Shown here: positions 22,985-34,925 of the stretch, piece by piece
How the letters are laid out: each line of letters starts with the position of its first letter
How positions within the stretch are numbered: the stretch's first letter is position 1
DNA from: Gemmatimonadaceae bacterium
Lineage (GTDB): Bacteria > Gemmatimonadota > Gemmatimonadetes > Gemmatimonadales > Gemmatimonadaceae
DNA length: 64,000 nucleotides
Assembly (NCBI GenBank): GCA_020846935.1
Contig: JADLCY010000011.1
Coordinates: 434,001 to 498,000, forward strand
Direction of reading: 5' to 3'
The notes under the pieces: model-generated
The model's database searches: none
What the model was told of the DNA's origin: nothing
Seen by the model: only the letters and a program-made list of their open reading frames with translations
Position numbers and translations under genes: made by a program

Positions 22985-24412
22985 TCACGTCGAGCGCGTC
23001 GGGTGTCGCCGCGCGGCCGGGAGCAACGAGAGAAGCACGGCGAGGCCGGCGAGACCGGCCGCAATGCCCCACAGCACGATCGGCCAACGGTCAACGATCG
23101 TCAGGCGCACCTCGTCGCCCGGACGAACATCCTCCAGCCAGACCACGGTGGACGTGAGGCCGACCATGCGTGCGGGAATCTTCACGAGGCCACCGATGAT
23201 GCCCCCGCGCGCATCGTGGTACTCCCGATGCTCCGCGCTCGCCAGCCGCGTGCGTCCAGACCGCCGGGTCTCGAGCGCCAGGGCCAGGACATCGGAATCG
23301 TTGTCTTCGTAGCGGGAGAGGCCGAGGTGGTCCAGGGCTCCACCGGAAACCGGCGCAGACCCGCCACTCGTCAGGCGCCCATCGCGCGGCGCGCTTTCCA
23401 GCTCGATACCCGCGGCCGTCAGCGCGACCAGGGCCGAGGCCATTGCGACGGCCGTCGCGGGCGACGGCCGCGCGGTTCGCGGGAGCCCCGGCCGGCTGCG
23501 CCACACCGCGATGAGCGCGACAACGAACGCGAGCCCAGCGAGTCCACGCATCGCCAGGGTCGCGGGCAACGCGACCGGTCCGAGGGCGAGGCCAACGGCG
23601 GCGAGTGTGAGGGCGAGCGCGCCCTCGACCGCTGCCTGCGTGCCGCCGCGGCGCGAGATGGTGGCCAGGCTGCCCAGCGCCACCAGCATCGCCATCACCG
23701 ACGCGCCGCCTCGACTGGTGAGGAGATCGACGTCCCGCGAAACGCCGGTTGCGACCGCGACCCACACGTGCGCCAGCACCGCGGTCACGACGCCGAGAAA
23801 CGCCACTCTCCCCAGCAGGAGATCGGCGCCCGTCGGGTTCCCGTGTCGCCATCGATCGACGGTGACTCCGAGCGTGAGCGCGGCCCCGACGATCGCCGTG
23901 GTGAGCCCAGCCATCCACAGCAGGGAACCCACATGGCGAAAGAAGATCAGCGGGTCCTGGCCATCGACCGGTGTCCATGCGAGTCGCGCGAGCGGTCGCC
24001 CGGCCAGCGGGCCGGCGAGCAGTACGATCATGGTCACCGCGGCGATCCCGGCAACGCCGGGTCGTGTGCCGCGCCGCGCCCACCAGCCGCCAACGATCCC
24101 CAGCAGGGCCGCCAGGGCGGGCCCTGCCCCGCTCGGGTCCGCAAAGGCTCCACGGATGGCAACCGTCGCCGGCACCGCGTTCGTGGTATGTCGCGCCACG
24201 AAATCGACGGCGACGTCGTGCCGGCGCAGGGCGTCCCCGAGCACGAGCGTCGCGAGCGACGCGAACGCCGCCGCCATGAGGAGCGCGCGGGAAGCCACGC
24301 CGGAGCGGTGGTCTCCCGGCCGCGCCGTCATCGCCGCCACCCCGGCCACGAGGGCGAGTGCGGTGGCGATCCAGATGGCGAGCGTGCCTGGGGTCAGCGC
24401 GCCGAGGCTCAC
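22985..24412 (-). CDS. Polytopic membrane protein, degenerate CcmF/NrfE-like
   Basis: 475 residues from the GTG at 24412, with about 12 hydrophobic helices and one soluble domain near the C-terminus (about 350-440). The N-terminal helix followed by DVAVDFVARHTTNAVPATVAIRG, and the C-terminal soluble part followed by a final helix, follow the layout of the cytochrome c heme-lyase subunit CcmF. It lacks the tryptophan-rich WWD heme-handling motif and is about 150-180 residues shorter than CcmF. No other ccm genes are near. The similarity is judged by eye and moderate. It is the last gene of a minus-strand run after glpK. Confidence 0.5.
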   Translation of the reverse strand: MSLGALTPGTLAIWIATALALVAGVAAMTARPGDHRSGVASRALLMAAAFASLATLVLGDALRRHDVAVDFVARHTTNAVPATVAIRGAFADPSGAGPALAALLGIVGGWWARRGTRPGVAGIAAVTMIVLLAGPLAGRPLARLAWTPVDGQDPLIFFRHVGSLLWMAGLTTAIVGAALTLGVTVDRWRHGNPTGADLLLGRVAFLGVVTAVLAHVWVAVATGVSRDVDLLTSRGGASVMAMLVALGSLATISRRGGTQAAVEGALALTLAAVGLALGPVALPATLAMRGLAGLAFVVALIAVWRSRPGLPRTARPSPATAVAMASALVALTAAGIELESAPRDGRLTSGGSAPVSGGALDHLGLSRYEDNDSDVLALALETRRSGRTRLASAEHREYHDARGGIIGGLVKIPARMVGLTSTVVWLEDVRPGDEVRLTIVDRWPIVLWGIAAGLAGLAVLLSLLPAARRHPTRST

Positions 24413-24428
24413 GCGCGCTCCGTCGGCG

Positions 24429-24629
24429 CTATTCGGTCGAGCGTCGCGTGGCTTCGGATCGGACTTGCTGCATCACGCGATCGAGCGTCGCTTCGGCACG
24501 CTCGCGTTCGTCCGGGGACCACGGGCCCGCATTGCGCTGGATGTCGCGGACCTGCTCCAGCATCTCGTTGATGAGCATGCGAAGCAGCAGGTTCTTGCGT
24601 TCGGGACGTGGGCTTTCCGGCTCGGTCAT
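24429..24629 (-). CDS. Small hydrophilic protein of unknown function
   Basis: A 66-residue charged helical protein (RKNLLLRMLINEMLEQVRDIQRNAG) with a GAGGG ribosome-binding site 5 bases before its ATG. No membrane segment or known domain is seen. It lies 78 bases after glpK and 16 bases before the CcmF-like gene, suggesting cotranscription with the latter. Confidence 0.6.
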   Translation of the reverse strand: MTEPESPRPERKNLLLRMLINEMLEQVRDIQRNAGPWSPDERERAEATLDRVMQQVRSEATRRSTE

Positions 24630-24707
24630 GGGAACCCTCGGCGCGTGAGCGGGATGTCGGCCTCCCGCCCGGGAATGATGCAGGGAGCATGCGGGGGCAC
24701 GCCAGCG

Positions 24708-26201
24708 TCACCGGCCAGCGCCCTCGCGAACGTCCCGGGCCCAGCCTAACGTCGCGCGCACGGCCCGCTGCCAGCCGTCGCGGCCCGAGGTGGCGATCGC
24801 ACGGTCGGCGCCCGGCGTGAACTTCGTGAACTGCCGCGCGGCCAGGAACTCGCCAGGACTTGCCCAGACACCGGCGGCCACACCGGCCAGCCCCGCGGCA
24901 CCGAGTGCGGTCGTCTCCAACATCGACGGCCGTTCCACGGGGATGCCGAGCACGTCCGCCTGGAATTGCATCAGCCAGTCGTTGGCGGTGGCCCCGCCGT
25001 CCACACGCAGCCGATCGACGGCAACGCCGCCAAACGTTCGTGCGGCGTCCACCACGTCGGCGGTGGAGTAGGCCATCGACTCCAGTGCCGCACGTACCAG
25101 GTGCGCCCGGCCGGTCCCCCGCGTGAGGCCCACGATCATGCCGCGTGCATCGGCGTCCCAGTGCGGCGCGGCCAGACCCACGAGCGCCGGCACGAAATAC
25201 ACCCCATCATTTGATACAAGCGACCGTGCCATCGCCTCGCTCTCGCCCGCGTGAGCGAGCAGCTGCAGGCCGTCGCGTAGCCACTGGATCGCGGCGCCAG
25301 CGATGAACACGGCCGCTTCGAGTGCGTAGGCCGGCTGGCCCTTCGCGTCGCAGGCAATCGTCGTCAGCAGGCCGCCTCCGCCATTCGGCCGTGACGCGCC
25401 GGCGTTGAACAGCAGGAACGCTCCGGTGCCGTAGGTGTTCTTGCCTTCACCTTTCGCCCAGCATCCCTGGCCGTACAGCGCCGACTGCTGGTCACCGACG
25501 ACGCCGCGGATCGGGATCGCGGCGCCAAGGTGTTCCGCGCTCGCGGTGCCGAAGTCTCCCGAGGACGATCGCACGTCGGGGAGCATCGCGCGGGGCACCC
25601 CGAAGAGCGCGCACAGCTCGTCGCTCCACGCGAGACGGTCGATGTCGTAGAGCATCGTGCGCGACGCATTGGTCGGGTCGGTCGCATGCACCTGGCCGCC
25701 GGTGAGCTTCCACACGAGCCACGCGTCGATCGTTCCCGCCGCGAGTTCACCGGCGACGGCGCGCGCGGCAAGGCCGGGCACCTGCCGCAGCAACCATTCG
25801 AGCTTGGTCGCCGAGAAGTAGGGATCGACGACCAGACCCGTTCGTCGCGAGATCTCCTCCGCGCGTGGCGACAGCTCGGCGCAGCGCGGAGCCGTGCGAC
25901 GATCCTGCCAGACGATCGCGCGATGCACCGGCGCGCCCGTGCGTCGGTCCCACACGACGATGGTCTCGCGCTGGTTGGTGATCCCGATCGCCTCGGGCAC
26001 GACCCTGGCAGCGGCGATCGCCTCACGCGCGGCCTCACGCGTGCGCTCGAAAATCTCCTCCGCATCGTGCTCGACGAGCCCCGGTTGCGGATAGTGCTGC
26101 GTGATCTCGCGATAGCCACGACCGACGACCTGGCCATCGGAGCGGACGACCAAACAGGTGCTGCCGGTGGTTCCCTGGTCGATGGCAAGCACGTACTTCA
26201 T
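24708..26201 (-). CDS. glpK: Glycerol kinase
   Basis: Phosphorylates glycerol with ATP to sn-glycerol-3-phosphate. The 497 residues match the FGGY family. The N-terminal nucleotide/substrate block LAIDQGTTGSTCLVV, WQDRR and GVVGDQQSALYGQGCW are present, as is the late RVDGGATANDWLMQFQADVLG segment. It is 31 bases downstream of mtnA on the same strand. There is no glpF or glpD beside it, so glycerol uptake and oxidation genes must be elsewhere. Confidence 0.96.
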   Translation of the reverse strand: MKYVLAIDQGTTGSTCLVVRSDGQVVGRGYREITQHYPQPGLVEHDAEEIFERTREAAREAIAAARVVPEAIGITNQRETIVVWDRRTGAPVHRAIVWQDRRTAPRCAELSPRAEEISRRTGLVVDPYFSATKLEWLLRQVPGLAARAVAGELAAGTIDAWLVWKLTGGQVHATDPTNASRTMLYDIDRLAWSDELCALFGVPRAMLPDVRSSSGDFGTASAEHLGAAIPIRGVVGDQQSALYGQGCWAKGEGKNTYGTGAFLLFNAGASRPNGGGGLLTTIACDAKGQPAYALEAAVFIAGAAIQWLRDGLQLLAHAGESEAMARSLVSNDGVYFVPALVGLAAPHWDADARGMIVGLTRGTGRAHLVRAALESMAYSTADVVDAARTFGGVAVDRLRVDGGATANDWLMQFQADVLGIPVERPSMLETTALGAAGLAGVAAGVWASPGEFLAARQFTKFTPGADRAIATSGRDGWQRAVRATLGWARDVREGAGR

Positions 26202-26232
26202 GCGAAGGCGGGTGGCTGGTGGGCGCGCGTGT

Positions 26233-27261
<1,029 letters not shown>

Positions 27262-27399
27262 GCGTCAAGGTACGAGCCTCGCCGGTCGGCTGGCAGGCCG
27301 GCGGCCCCCGTCGACCCGTGGCGTACGAAGCGCAGCGAGGAGCTGCCATTCCGGAGTAGATTCCTCCCTCGCCCACACGCCCGCCACGCGTCTTCGCCC

Positions 27400-28176
27400 A
27401 TGCCGACGAACCTCACGCTGAGTGTCCACGACCGCGTCGCCACCATCACGGTCACGCGCCCCGACAAGCTGAACGCGCTCAACGCGCAGACGATCGGCGA
27501 GCTGGGTGAAGCCATCGACGAGGTGCGCACGCGCGCCGACATCGGGGGCGCGATTCTCACGGGCGCGGGCAAGGCGTTCGTCGCCGGTGCTGACATTTCG
27601 GAGCTGGCCACTCAGCAGCCGCTCGACGCCCGGCAACGCGCGCTCCGGGGTCAGGGCGTCTTTGGGCGGTTCGAGCGGAGCCCCAAGCCGGTGATCGCCG
27701 CCGTGAACGGCTTTGCACTCGGCGGCGGTTGCGAACTGGCGATGGCCTGCCACGTGCGCATCGCGTCGGACACCGCGAAGTTCGGCCAGCCCGAGGTGAA
27801 GCTCGGGATCTGCCCAGGCTACGGGGGCACGCAACGCCTGCCGCGACTCGTGGGCCAGGGTCGCGCGCTGCAACTCCTGCTGACCGGCGAGCTGATCGAC
27901 GCGAGCGAGGCGTTCCGCATCGGCCTGGTGAACAAGGTGGTGCCTGCCGCGGAGCTTCTGGCAACGGCGGAAGCGATGCTGCGAACGATGCTGGCCAACG
28001 GCCCGCTGGCGCTGGCGTCGTGCATCGAGGCGGTCCATCGCGGCTACGACGGCCCGCTCGCCGAGGGGCTCGCGATCGAGGCGGACCATTTCGCGCTGCT
28101 GTCCGGCACGAAGGACATGGCCGAGGGAACGGCCGCGTTCCTCGCGAAGCGCCCGGCGGCCTTCGAGGGTCGTTAG
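27400..28176 (+). CDS. Enoyl-CoA hydratase (crotonase family)
   Basis: 258 residues from the ATG at 27400. Crotonase fold: the oxyanion-hole loop AGADI (62-66) and Gly109, with catalytic glutamates E112 (GGGCELAMA) and E132 (GQPEVKLGI), 20 residues apart as in rat enoyl-CoA hydratase. Both glutamates being present argues for true hydratase activity in fatty-acid oxidation. A much longer frame exists upstream but runs antisense to mtnA. The gene ends in a TAG that is part of a CGTTAGGC word, 5 bases before recF. Confidence 0.92.
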   Translation: MPTNLTLSVHDRVATITVTRPDKLNALNAQTIGELGEAIDEVRTRADIGGAILTGAGKAFVAGADISELATQQPLDARQRALRGQGVFGRFERSPKPVIAAVNGFALGGGCELAMACHVRIASDTAKFGQPEVKLGICPGYGGTQRLPRLVGQGRALQLLLTGELIDASEAFRIGLVNKVVPAAELLATAEAMLRTMLANGPLALASCIEAVHRGYDGPLAEGLAIEADHFALLSGTKDMAEGTAAFLAKRPAAFEGR

Positions 28177-28181
28177 GCACC

Positions 28182-29357
28182 GTGGAAGCCACGGAGGCGA
28201 TTGGCGAAGCGCGTGTCACGCCGGCTCCGCCTCCGGTGCGCGTCCGACGGCTGACGCTGCGCAACGTCCGCAACATCGAGCACGCGGAGCTGGATGTGCC
28301 GCCGGCCGGTGTGGTGCTCGTCGGGCGGAACGGGCACGGCAAGACCAACCTGCTGGAGGCGGTGCACTACGCGCATGCCTTGCGGTCCATGCGAGGCGCA
28401 CGCGACGCAGACCTGGTGCGCTTCGGGTGCGACGCGCTTCACATCGCGATGCAGGTCGACGGGTCGCGGGTCGACGACGTGCGCATCGGGATCGAGCGCG
28501 GCGCACGACGCAAGCGCCTCGTGCTCGACGGCATCGAGGTGCCGCGACTGGCGGACGCACTCGGCGCCGTACCCTCGGTGGTGCTGTCACCGCGTGACGT
28601 GGTCCTCGTGAGCGGAGCGCCGCTGGAGCGCCGACGCTTCCTGGACATCGTGCTGGCCGCGACGTCGCCGCGCTACCTGGGCGCGTTGCAGCGGTATCGA
28701 GCCGCGCTGCTCCGGCGGAATGCCGTGTTGCGCGACGCGGCGACGCGCGCCGACGGTCAGGCGCTCGCGGCGGTGTGGGAGCCTGCCCTTGCCGAGGCGG
28801 GCGCGAGACTCTGGACAGAGCGTATGGAGTGGGTGCGTGTGGCCGCGCCACGCGTGCGTGCGCTGTGCGCGCTGATCGGCGAACCGGCGACGGTGGGCCT
28901 GCGGCACCAGGCGGGCACGCGCGAGCACGCGATCGCGGGACTGGATGAGGAGGCGCTGCGTGCGGTGCTCGCTGATCTGTTGGCGAAGAACCGCACGAGC
29001 GACATCCGGCGTGGGATGACGCAACACGGACCGCACCGGGACGATGTGGCGATCGTTCTTGGGGGCCGACTGGCGCGCACGTTTGGATCCGCGGGCCAAC
29101 AGCGCACGATTGCGCTCGCCCTGCGCATGGTGGAGGCCGAGACGCTGCGCGATCGATTGGAGCGCGCACCGGTGCTGTTGCTCGACGACCCCTTTGCGGA
29201 GCTCGATCGTGAGCGGGCGCAGGGCATCCTTGGGGTGCTGAGTCGGGTGGGCGACGGCCAGCGTATCCTTGCCGTGCCGCGCGACGACGACGTGCCGCCC
29301 GGATTCACGGCGCTGGCGCGATGGACGATCGAACATGGTGAGGTACGCGATGCCTGA
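28182..29357 (+). CDS. recF: DNA replication and repair protein RecF
   Basis: SMC-like ATPase that loads RecA at gaps with RecOR. The start is the GTG at 28182, giving 391 residues. The Walker A is GRNGHGKT (48-55), with FGSAGQQRT as the signature and LLLDDPFAELD as Walker B. It is adjacent to dciA and gyrB, the classic recF-gyrB neighbourhood, but dnaA and dnaN are not upstream; an enoyl-CoA hydratase is instead. Confidence 0.95.
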   Translation: MEATEAIGEARVTPAPPPVRVRRLTLRNVRNIEHAELDVPPAGVVLVGRNGHGKTNLLEAVHYAHALRSMRGARDADLVRFGCDALHIAMQVDGSRVDDVRIGIERGARRKRLVLDGIEVPRLADALGAVPSVVLSPRDVVLVSGAPLERRRFLDIVLAATSPRYLGALQRYRAALLRRNAVLRDAATRADGQALAAVWEPALAEAGARLWTERMEWVRVAAPRVRALCALIGEPATVGLRHQAGTREHAIAGLDEEALRAVLADLLAKNRTSDIRRGMTQHGPHRDDVAIVLGGRLARTFGSAGQQRTIALALRMVEAETLRDRLERAPVLLLDDPFAELDRERAQGILGVLSRVGDGQRILAVPRDDDVPPGFTALARWTIEHGEVRDA

Positions 29358-29664
29358 CGACGAACGCAGTGGCGGAGCGGAGCGGCTGGCGGACGCCCTC
29401 TCGCGCTTCATGCGCACGAGCGGGCTGACCGATCGCGTGAAGCAGAGCGAGGTGCTCACGCTGTGGCCGGAGCTGGTGGGACCGGAGCTGGCGCAGGTGA
29501 CGCGGGCGATTTCGGTGAGCGAGGACGGTACGCTGTTCGCGGTGGCGCGCACGTCGGCGTGGATGCACGAACTGACGCTGATGGAGTCCGAACTGCTGGC
29601 GTCGATCAACCGGGTAACGATGAATCGGCCGATCGTGAAGATCCGGTGGGCCTTGATGCGCTAA
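29350..29664 (+). CDS. dciA: DciA-type (DUF721) protein
   Basis: 104 residues from the ATG at 29350, overlapping the recF stop by 8 bases. The LWPELVGPELAQVT and ARTSAWMHELTLMESELLASIN segments are the DUF721 core. DciA is the ancestral bacterial helicase operator that helps load DnaB where DnaC/DnaI are absent. Position between recF and gyrB is typical. Confidence 0.9.
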   Translation: MPDDERSGGAERLADALSRFMRTSGLTDRVKQSEVLTLWPELVGPELAQVTRAISVSEDGTLFAVARTSAWMHELTLMESELLASINRVTMNRPIVKIRWALMR

Positions 29665-29690
29665 CCCGTTATCGAACCTTCGGTTACGGG

Positions 29691-31741
<2,051 letters not shown>

Positions 31742-32163
31742 CGAATGATCGGGGGGGGACGTGGGGGCATCGACGAGTGACGGGGGAACGCATCGTCGGG
31801 CGAATCGGCTGACGAGTCGGCGGGTTGAACGGGGTGAATGGGTCGGCTGGTGAATGGGTCGGCTGGTGAATGGGTCGGCTGGTGAATGGGTCGACGGGTG
31901 AATGGGTTTGACGGTACACGTATCGACGGAATCTCCCACGCGACGGGTCGCCGACACGAGTCGACGGATGGCTCGTGGACGGATCGACGGTGCATGAATT
32001 GCCTGAGGCGGGCGATCGCCCGTGGATGAGCCGGAGAGACCAGACAACGGATCGACGGTAACCTGCGGCGAGTGGTGGACGGCGGGCGTGTGATGGAGTA
32101 CCTAGGGCTGAGCCGTCCGCGGGCCGATGCCGGCGGCCGGGCGCACGTTCTTCCATCCGCGCC
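31742..32163. other. Repeat-rich intergenic region between gyrB and the antiporter
   Basis: 422 bases without a convincing gene. It contains the 16-bp tandem repeat at 31834-31914 and, further on, scattered shorter relatives of the words GTCGACGG and GGATCGACGG. No hairpin with a T-run is visible. Any promoter of the downstream antiporter should be near its right end, but I cannot point to one. Confidence 0.6.
31834..31914. repeat. Five tandem copies of a 16-bp unit
   Basis: The unit GTGAATGGGTCGGCTG occurs three times perfectly (31834, 31850, 31866), then as GTGAATGGGTCGACGG (31882) and as a final diverged GTGAATGGGTTTGACGG. The block follows the gyrB stop by about 90 bases. Confidence 0.9.
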
Positions 32164-34281
32164 ATGCACGACGGACCGAACTTTCTCCAGAACCTCGCGC
32201 TCGTTCTCTGCGTCGCCGCCGTCACGACGGTCGTTTCGCGTCGGGTGCGGCTGCCGGTCGTCTTCGGGTACCTCGTCGCGGGGATGATCGTGGGGCCGTT
32301 TACGCCCCTGCCCCTCTTTGCCGACGCGGAGATGGTGCGCGCGCTCTCCGAGCTTGGCGTCGTCCTCCTCATGTACTCCCTCGGGCTGGAGTTCCGACTC
32401 GGCCGCGTACTGCAGATCGGCGCCACGGCAGGGGTGGCTGCGCTCGCCGAAACGAGCCTGATGTTCGGTCTCGGGTACGCGATCGCGGCGCTCTTCGGGT
32501 GGTCAGATGTCGAACGGCTCTTCACGGGCGCAATCGTCGCGATCTCGTCCACCACGATCATCGCACGCACGTTCACCGAGCAGGGCGTGAAGGGCCGGCT
32601 CAGGGAAACGGTCTTCGGCATCCTCATCGTCGAGGACCTCATTGCGATCCTGCTCATCGCGGTCCTCTCCACGATCGTGACCGGGGGCGGAGTCTCCGGG
32701 CGCGGGCTCGCGCTCACCGGGATTCGCCTGGCGACGTTCCTCGTCGCCCTGATCGCGATCGGACGGGTCGCGCTGCCATGGCTCGTGCGACGCGTGGTTG
32801 CGCTCGGCAGCGATGAAACGACGGTCGTGCTCTCGGTTGGCCTTTCGTTCGCGGCCGCGCTGCTCGCCCTCGCGTTTGGCTACAGCGTCGCGCTCGGCGC
32901 ATTCATCGTCGGGTCACTCGTGGCCGAGAGCGGCGAGGGCGAGCGTATCGCACACCTGATCGCGCCGGTACGCGACATCTTCGTCGCGATCTTCTTCGTT
33001 TCGGTGGGCATGCTCATCGAGCCGCGTGTGGTCGCCGAACACTGGGCCGCGATCCTGGGGCTGAGCGTCGTGGTGATCGTCGGCAAGTTCGTGGCGGTCT
33101 CCATTGGCGCGTTCCTCACCGGGAACGGCCTCAGGCTCTCGGTGCAGGCGGGGATGAGCCTCGCGCAGATCGGCGAGTTCTCGTTCATCATCGCCGGTGT
33201 CGCGCTCGCAGGCGGCGCCACGCGGCCGTTCCTCTACCCCGTAGCGATCGCGGTGTCGGCGCTCACGACCCTGACCACGCCGCTCCTGGTCAAGCGCGGG
33301 CCGCACTTCGCGCAACGCGTGGACCGCAGCCTCCCGGAGGCCCTGCAGACGTTTGTCTCACTCTATGCCACCTGGTTCGACGGGCTGCGGCGCAGTCGAC
33401 CCGCTGCTCGACCGGGCCTGCGACGCGCCGCGTGGCTCATCCTCGGCGACGTCGCGCTGCTCGGGGGACTCATGATCGCGGCCGCGGCGGAGATGAATCG
33501 ACTGGCGCCACTCATCGAGGGCTGGTTCTCGTGGCAGGCGCCTGCGGGGCGCTATGCGGTGCTCGTGCTCGCGCTCGGCGCGGCCACGCCGTTCGTGGCG
33601 GGACTGGTGCGCATGACGCGCTTCGTCGCAACCGAACTGGCGCTGCGCGCGATGCCCGGCCCCGAGCGCCATCGCCTCGACCGCGCGGCGGCGCCGCGGA
33701 TCGCGTTCGTCGCGACGCTGCAATACGGGCTCCTGCTCGCGTGCGCGATTCCGCTCCTCGCCCTGCTGCAGCCAATGGCACCGAGGCTACCGGTGGCCGG
33801 CGCCTTTGGACTGATGGCGATCGGTGCTGCCGTTGCAGTGTGGCGAAGCGCGACTGCGCTCTACGGACATGCGCGCGCCGGCGCCGAAGTGATCGTAATG
33901 GCCCTGATGCAGAAGAGCACCAGCAACTCTACCGAGGAAGAGCTGGCTGTCACGATGGATCACGTGGCAGCCATGCTGCCCGGGCTCGGCGATCCGGAAT
34001 CCGTGAGACTCGTGGCGGGCGATCCCGGGGTCGGGCGCAGCCTGGGTGAGCTCGACCTGCGAGGGGAGACCGGGGCGACGGTGTTGGCCATCCTGCGTCG
34101 CTCGGCGGACGGCGCTGAGTCCATCACACCGCGGGGCAGCGAGCGCTTGCGCGAAGGCGATGTCCTCGCGCTCGCCGGCACGGAGGACGCCATCGTGCTG
34201 GCTCGTCAGGCGTTGGTGCGTCGAGGGCAGCCCCAGGGTGATCCAGACGCGGCGTCTGCCGGCGGCGCCGGCGCTCTCTGA
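32164..34281 (+). CDS. CPA2-family monovalent cation:H+ antiporter with C-terminal RCK_C domain
   Basis: 705 residues. The first 390 form the 12-13-helix Na+/H+ exchanger fold (FGYLVAGMIVGPF, LGVVLLMYSLGLEF, VAISSTTIIARTF, ALGAFIVGSLVAES). Residues about 420-570 contain three or four further helices, more than KefB/KefC have. The C-terminal 85 residues (VRLVAGDPGVGRSLGELDLRG) form an RCK_C/TrkA-C ligand-binding domain. There is no RCK_N nucleotide domain, so control by glutathione or NAD as in KefC is unlikely. Confidence 0.92.
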   Translation: MHDGPNFLQNLALVLCVAAVTTVVSRRVRLPVVFGYLVAGMIVGPFTPLPLFADAEMVRALSELGVVLLMYSLGLEFRLGRVLQIGATAGVAALAETSLMFGLGYAIAALFGWSDVERLFTGAIVAISSTTIIARTFTEQGVKGRLRETVFGILIVEDLIAILLIAVLSTIVTGGGVSGRGLALTGIRLATFLVALIAIGRVALPWLVRRVVALGSDETTVVLSVGLSFAAALLALAFGYSVALGAFIVGSLVAESGEGERIAHLIAPVRDIFVAIFFVSVGMLIEPRVVAEHWAAILGLSVVVIVGKFVAVSIGAFLTGNGLRLSVQAGMSLAQIGEFSFIIAGVALAGGATRPFLYPVAIAVSALTTLTTPLLVKRGPHFAQRVDRSLPEALQTFVSLYATWFDGLRRSRPAARPGLRRAAWLILGDVALLGGLMIAAAAEMNRLAPLIEGWFSWQAPAGRYAVLVLALGAATPFVAGLVRMTRFVATELALRAMPGPERHRLDRAAAPRIAFVATLQYGLLLACAIPLLALLQPMAPRLPVAGAFGLMAIGAAVAVWRSATALYGHARAGAEVIVMALMQKSTSNSTEEELAVTMDHVAAMLPGLGDPESVRLVAGDPGVGRSLGELDLRGETGATVLAILRRSADGAESITPRGSERLREGDVLALAGTEDAIVLARQALVRRGQPQGDPDAASAGGAGAL

Positions 34282-34336
34282 GGCTCATCCAGGATCCTGG
34301 CGCGACTGCCAGTGTCGCCGGCCCGCGGGTGGACGA

Positions 34337-34657
34337 GCCTCTCCCGCGCTTGCTCCTTGCGCGCGCGAGCCAACGCCGCGCAAAGGCATCTTGCGCTCCG
34401 ATCAACGTCGAGTCGATGACGCCGACCGCGATCAGCGACCAGCTTATCCCTCCTTCTGCTCCTTCACACAGGCGAGGAGCTGCCGAGCCAAGGCGTCGTG
34501 CACGCCGATCAGCGCCGAGATGATGACGCCGACCGCGAGCAGCGACGAGCTTATTTCCCCTTCTGCTCCTTCACGTAGGTCAGGAGCTGTCGCGCAAAGG
34601 CGTAGTGCACACCGATCAGCGCCGCGACGATGACGCCGATGGCGAGGCGGGAGATGA
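34337..34657 (-). repeat. Three tandem 107-bp copies of the 3' end of a small membrane-protein gene
   Basis: Copy 1 (34551-34657) is the last part of the gene at 34551-34802. Copy 2 (34444-34550) encodes the same C-terminus with substitutions (ALIGVHDALARQLLACVKEQ versus ALIGVHYAFARQLLTYVKEQ) and keeps a TAA stop. Copy 3 (34337-34443) is further decayed. Anchor words GATGAC at 34415, 34522 and 34629 give an exact 107-base period; 107 is not a multiple of three, so read-through changes frame. Confidence 0.88.
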
Positions 34658-34802
34658 GGGAGTGTTCGGCATCGAGTCCGCCGGTGGGCGACTGTGCGGT
34701 GATCCAATAGAAGAGGGCAAAGATCCCGACCGCTCCCACACAGACGCCGAGCGCGCCAAAGGCGGCCAGGTGACCGTGGGTCTTCATGGTTGGTGTCTGC
34801 AT
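34551..34802 (-). CDS. Small membrane protein with two transmembrane helices
   Basis: Up to 83 residues (ATG at 34802, or 78 from the ATG at 34787; neither has a clear ribosome-binding site). Two hydrophobic segments (AAFGALGVCVGAVGIFALFYW and LAIGVIVAALIGVHYAF) are followed by a basic tail, RQLLTYVKEQKGK. No family is recognised. It is convergent with the upstream antiporter and divergent from the BNR gene. Its 3' end has been tandemly copied downstream. Confidence 0.6.
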   Translation of the reverse strand: MQTPTMKTHGHLAAFGALGVCVGAVGIFALFYWITAQSPTGGLDAEHSLISRLAIGVIVAALIGVHYAFARQLLTYVKEQKGK

Positions 34803-34925
34803 GCGCCAGTGATCTGAGGAGCTGCAAGATCGACGCGGCGCACGCGGGAGGCAACCGCCGCCTCCCCAAGGGAGGGCGCAGGAGGTAGCATTTCTCGCGT
34901 TCCGTCATCCAGGCAAGGAGCCTTC

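Noticed and set aside
23003-24571. 522-residue plus-strand frame over the CcmF-like gene
   Set aside because: Arg/His/Gly/Glu-rich shadow without hydrophobic pattern; the minus-strand frame has clear membrane helices.
34444-34908. 154-residue minus-strand frame covering the small membrane-protein locus
   Set aside because: It reads the first repeat copy out of frame and only becomes gene-like in the second copy; it is a by-product of the 107-bp duplication.
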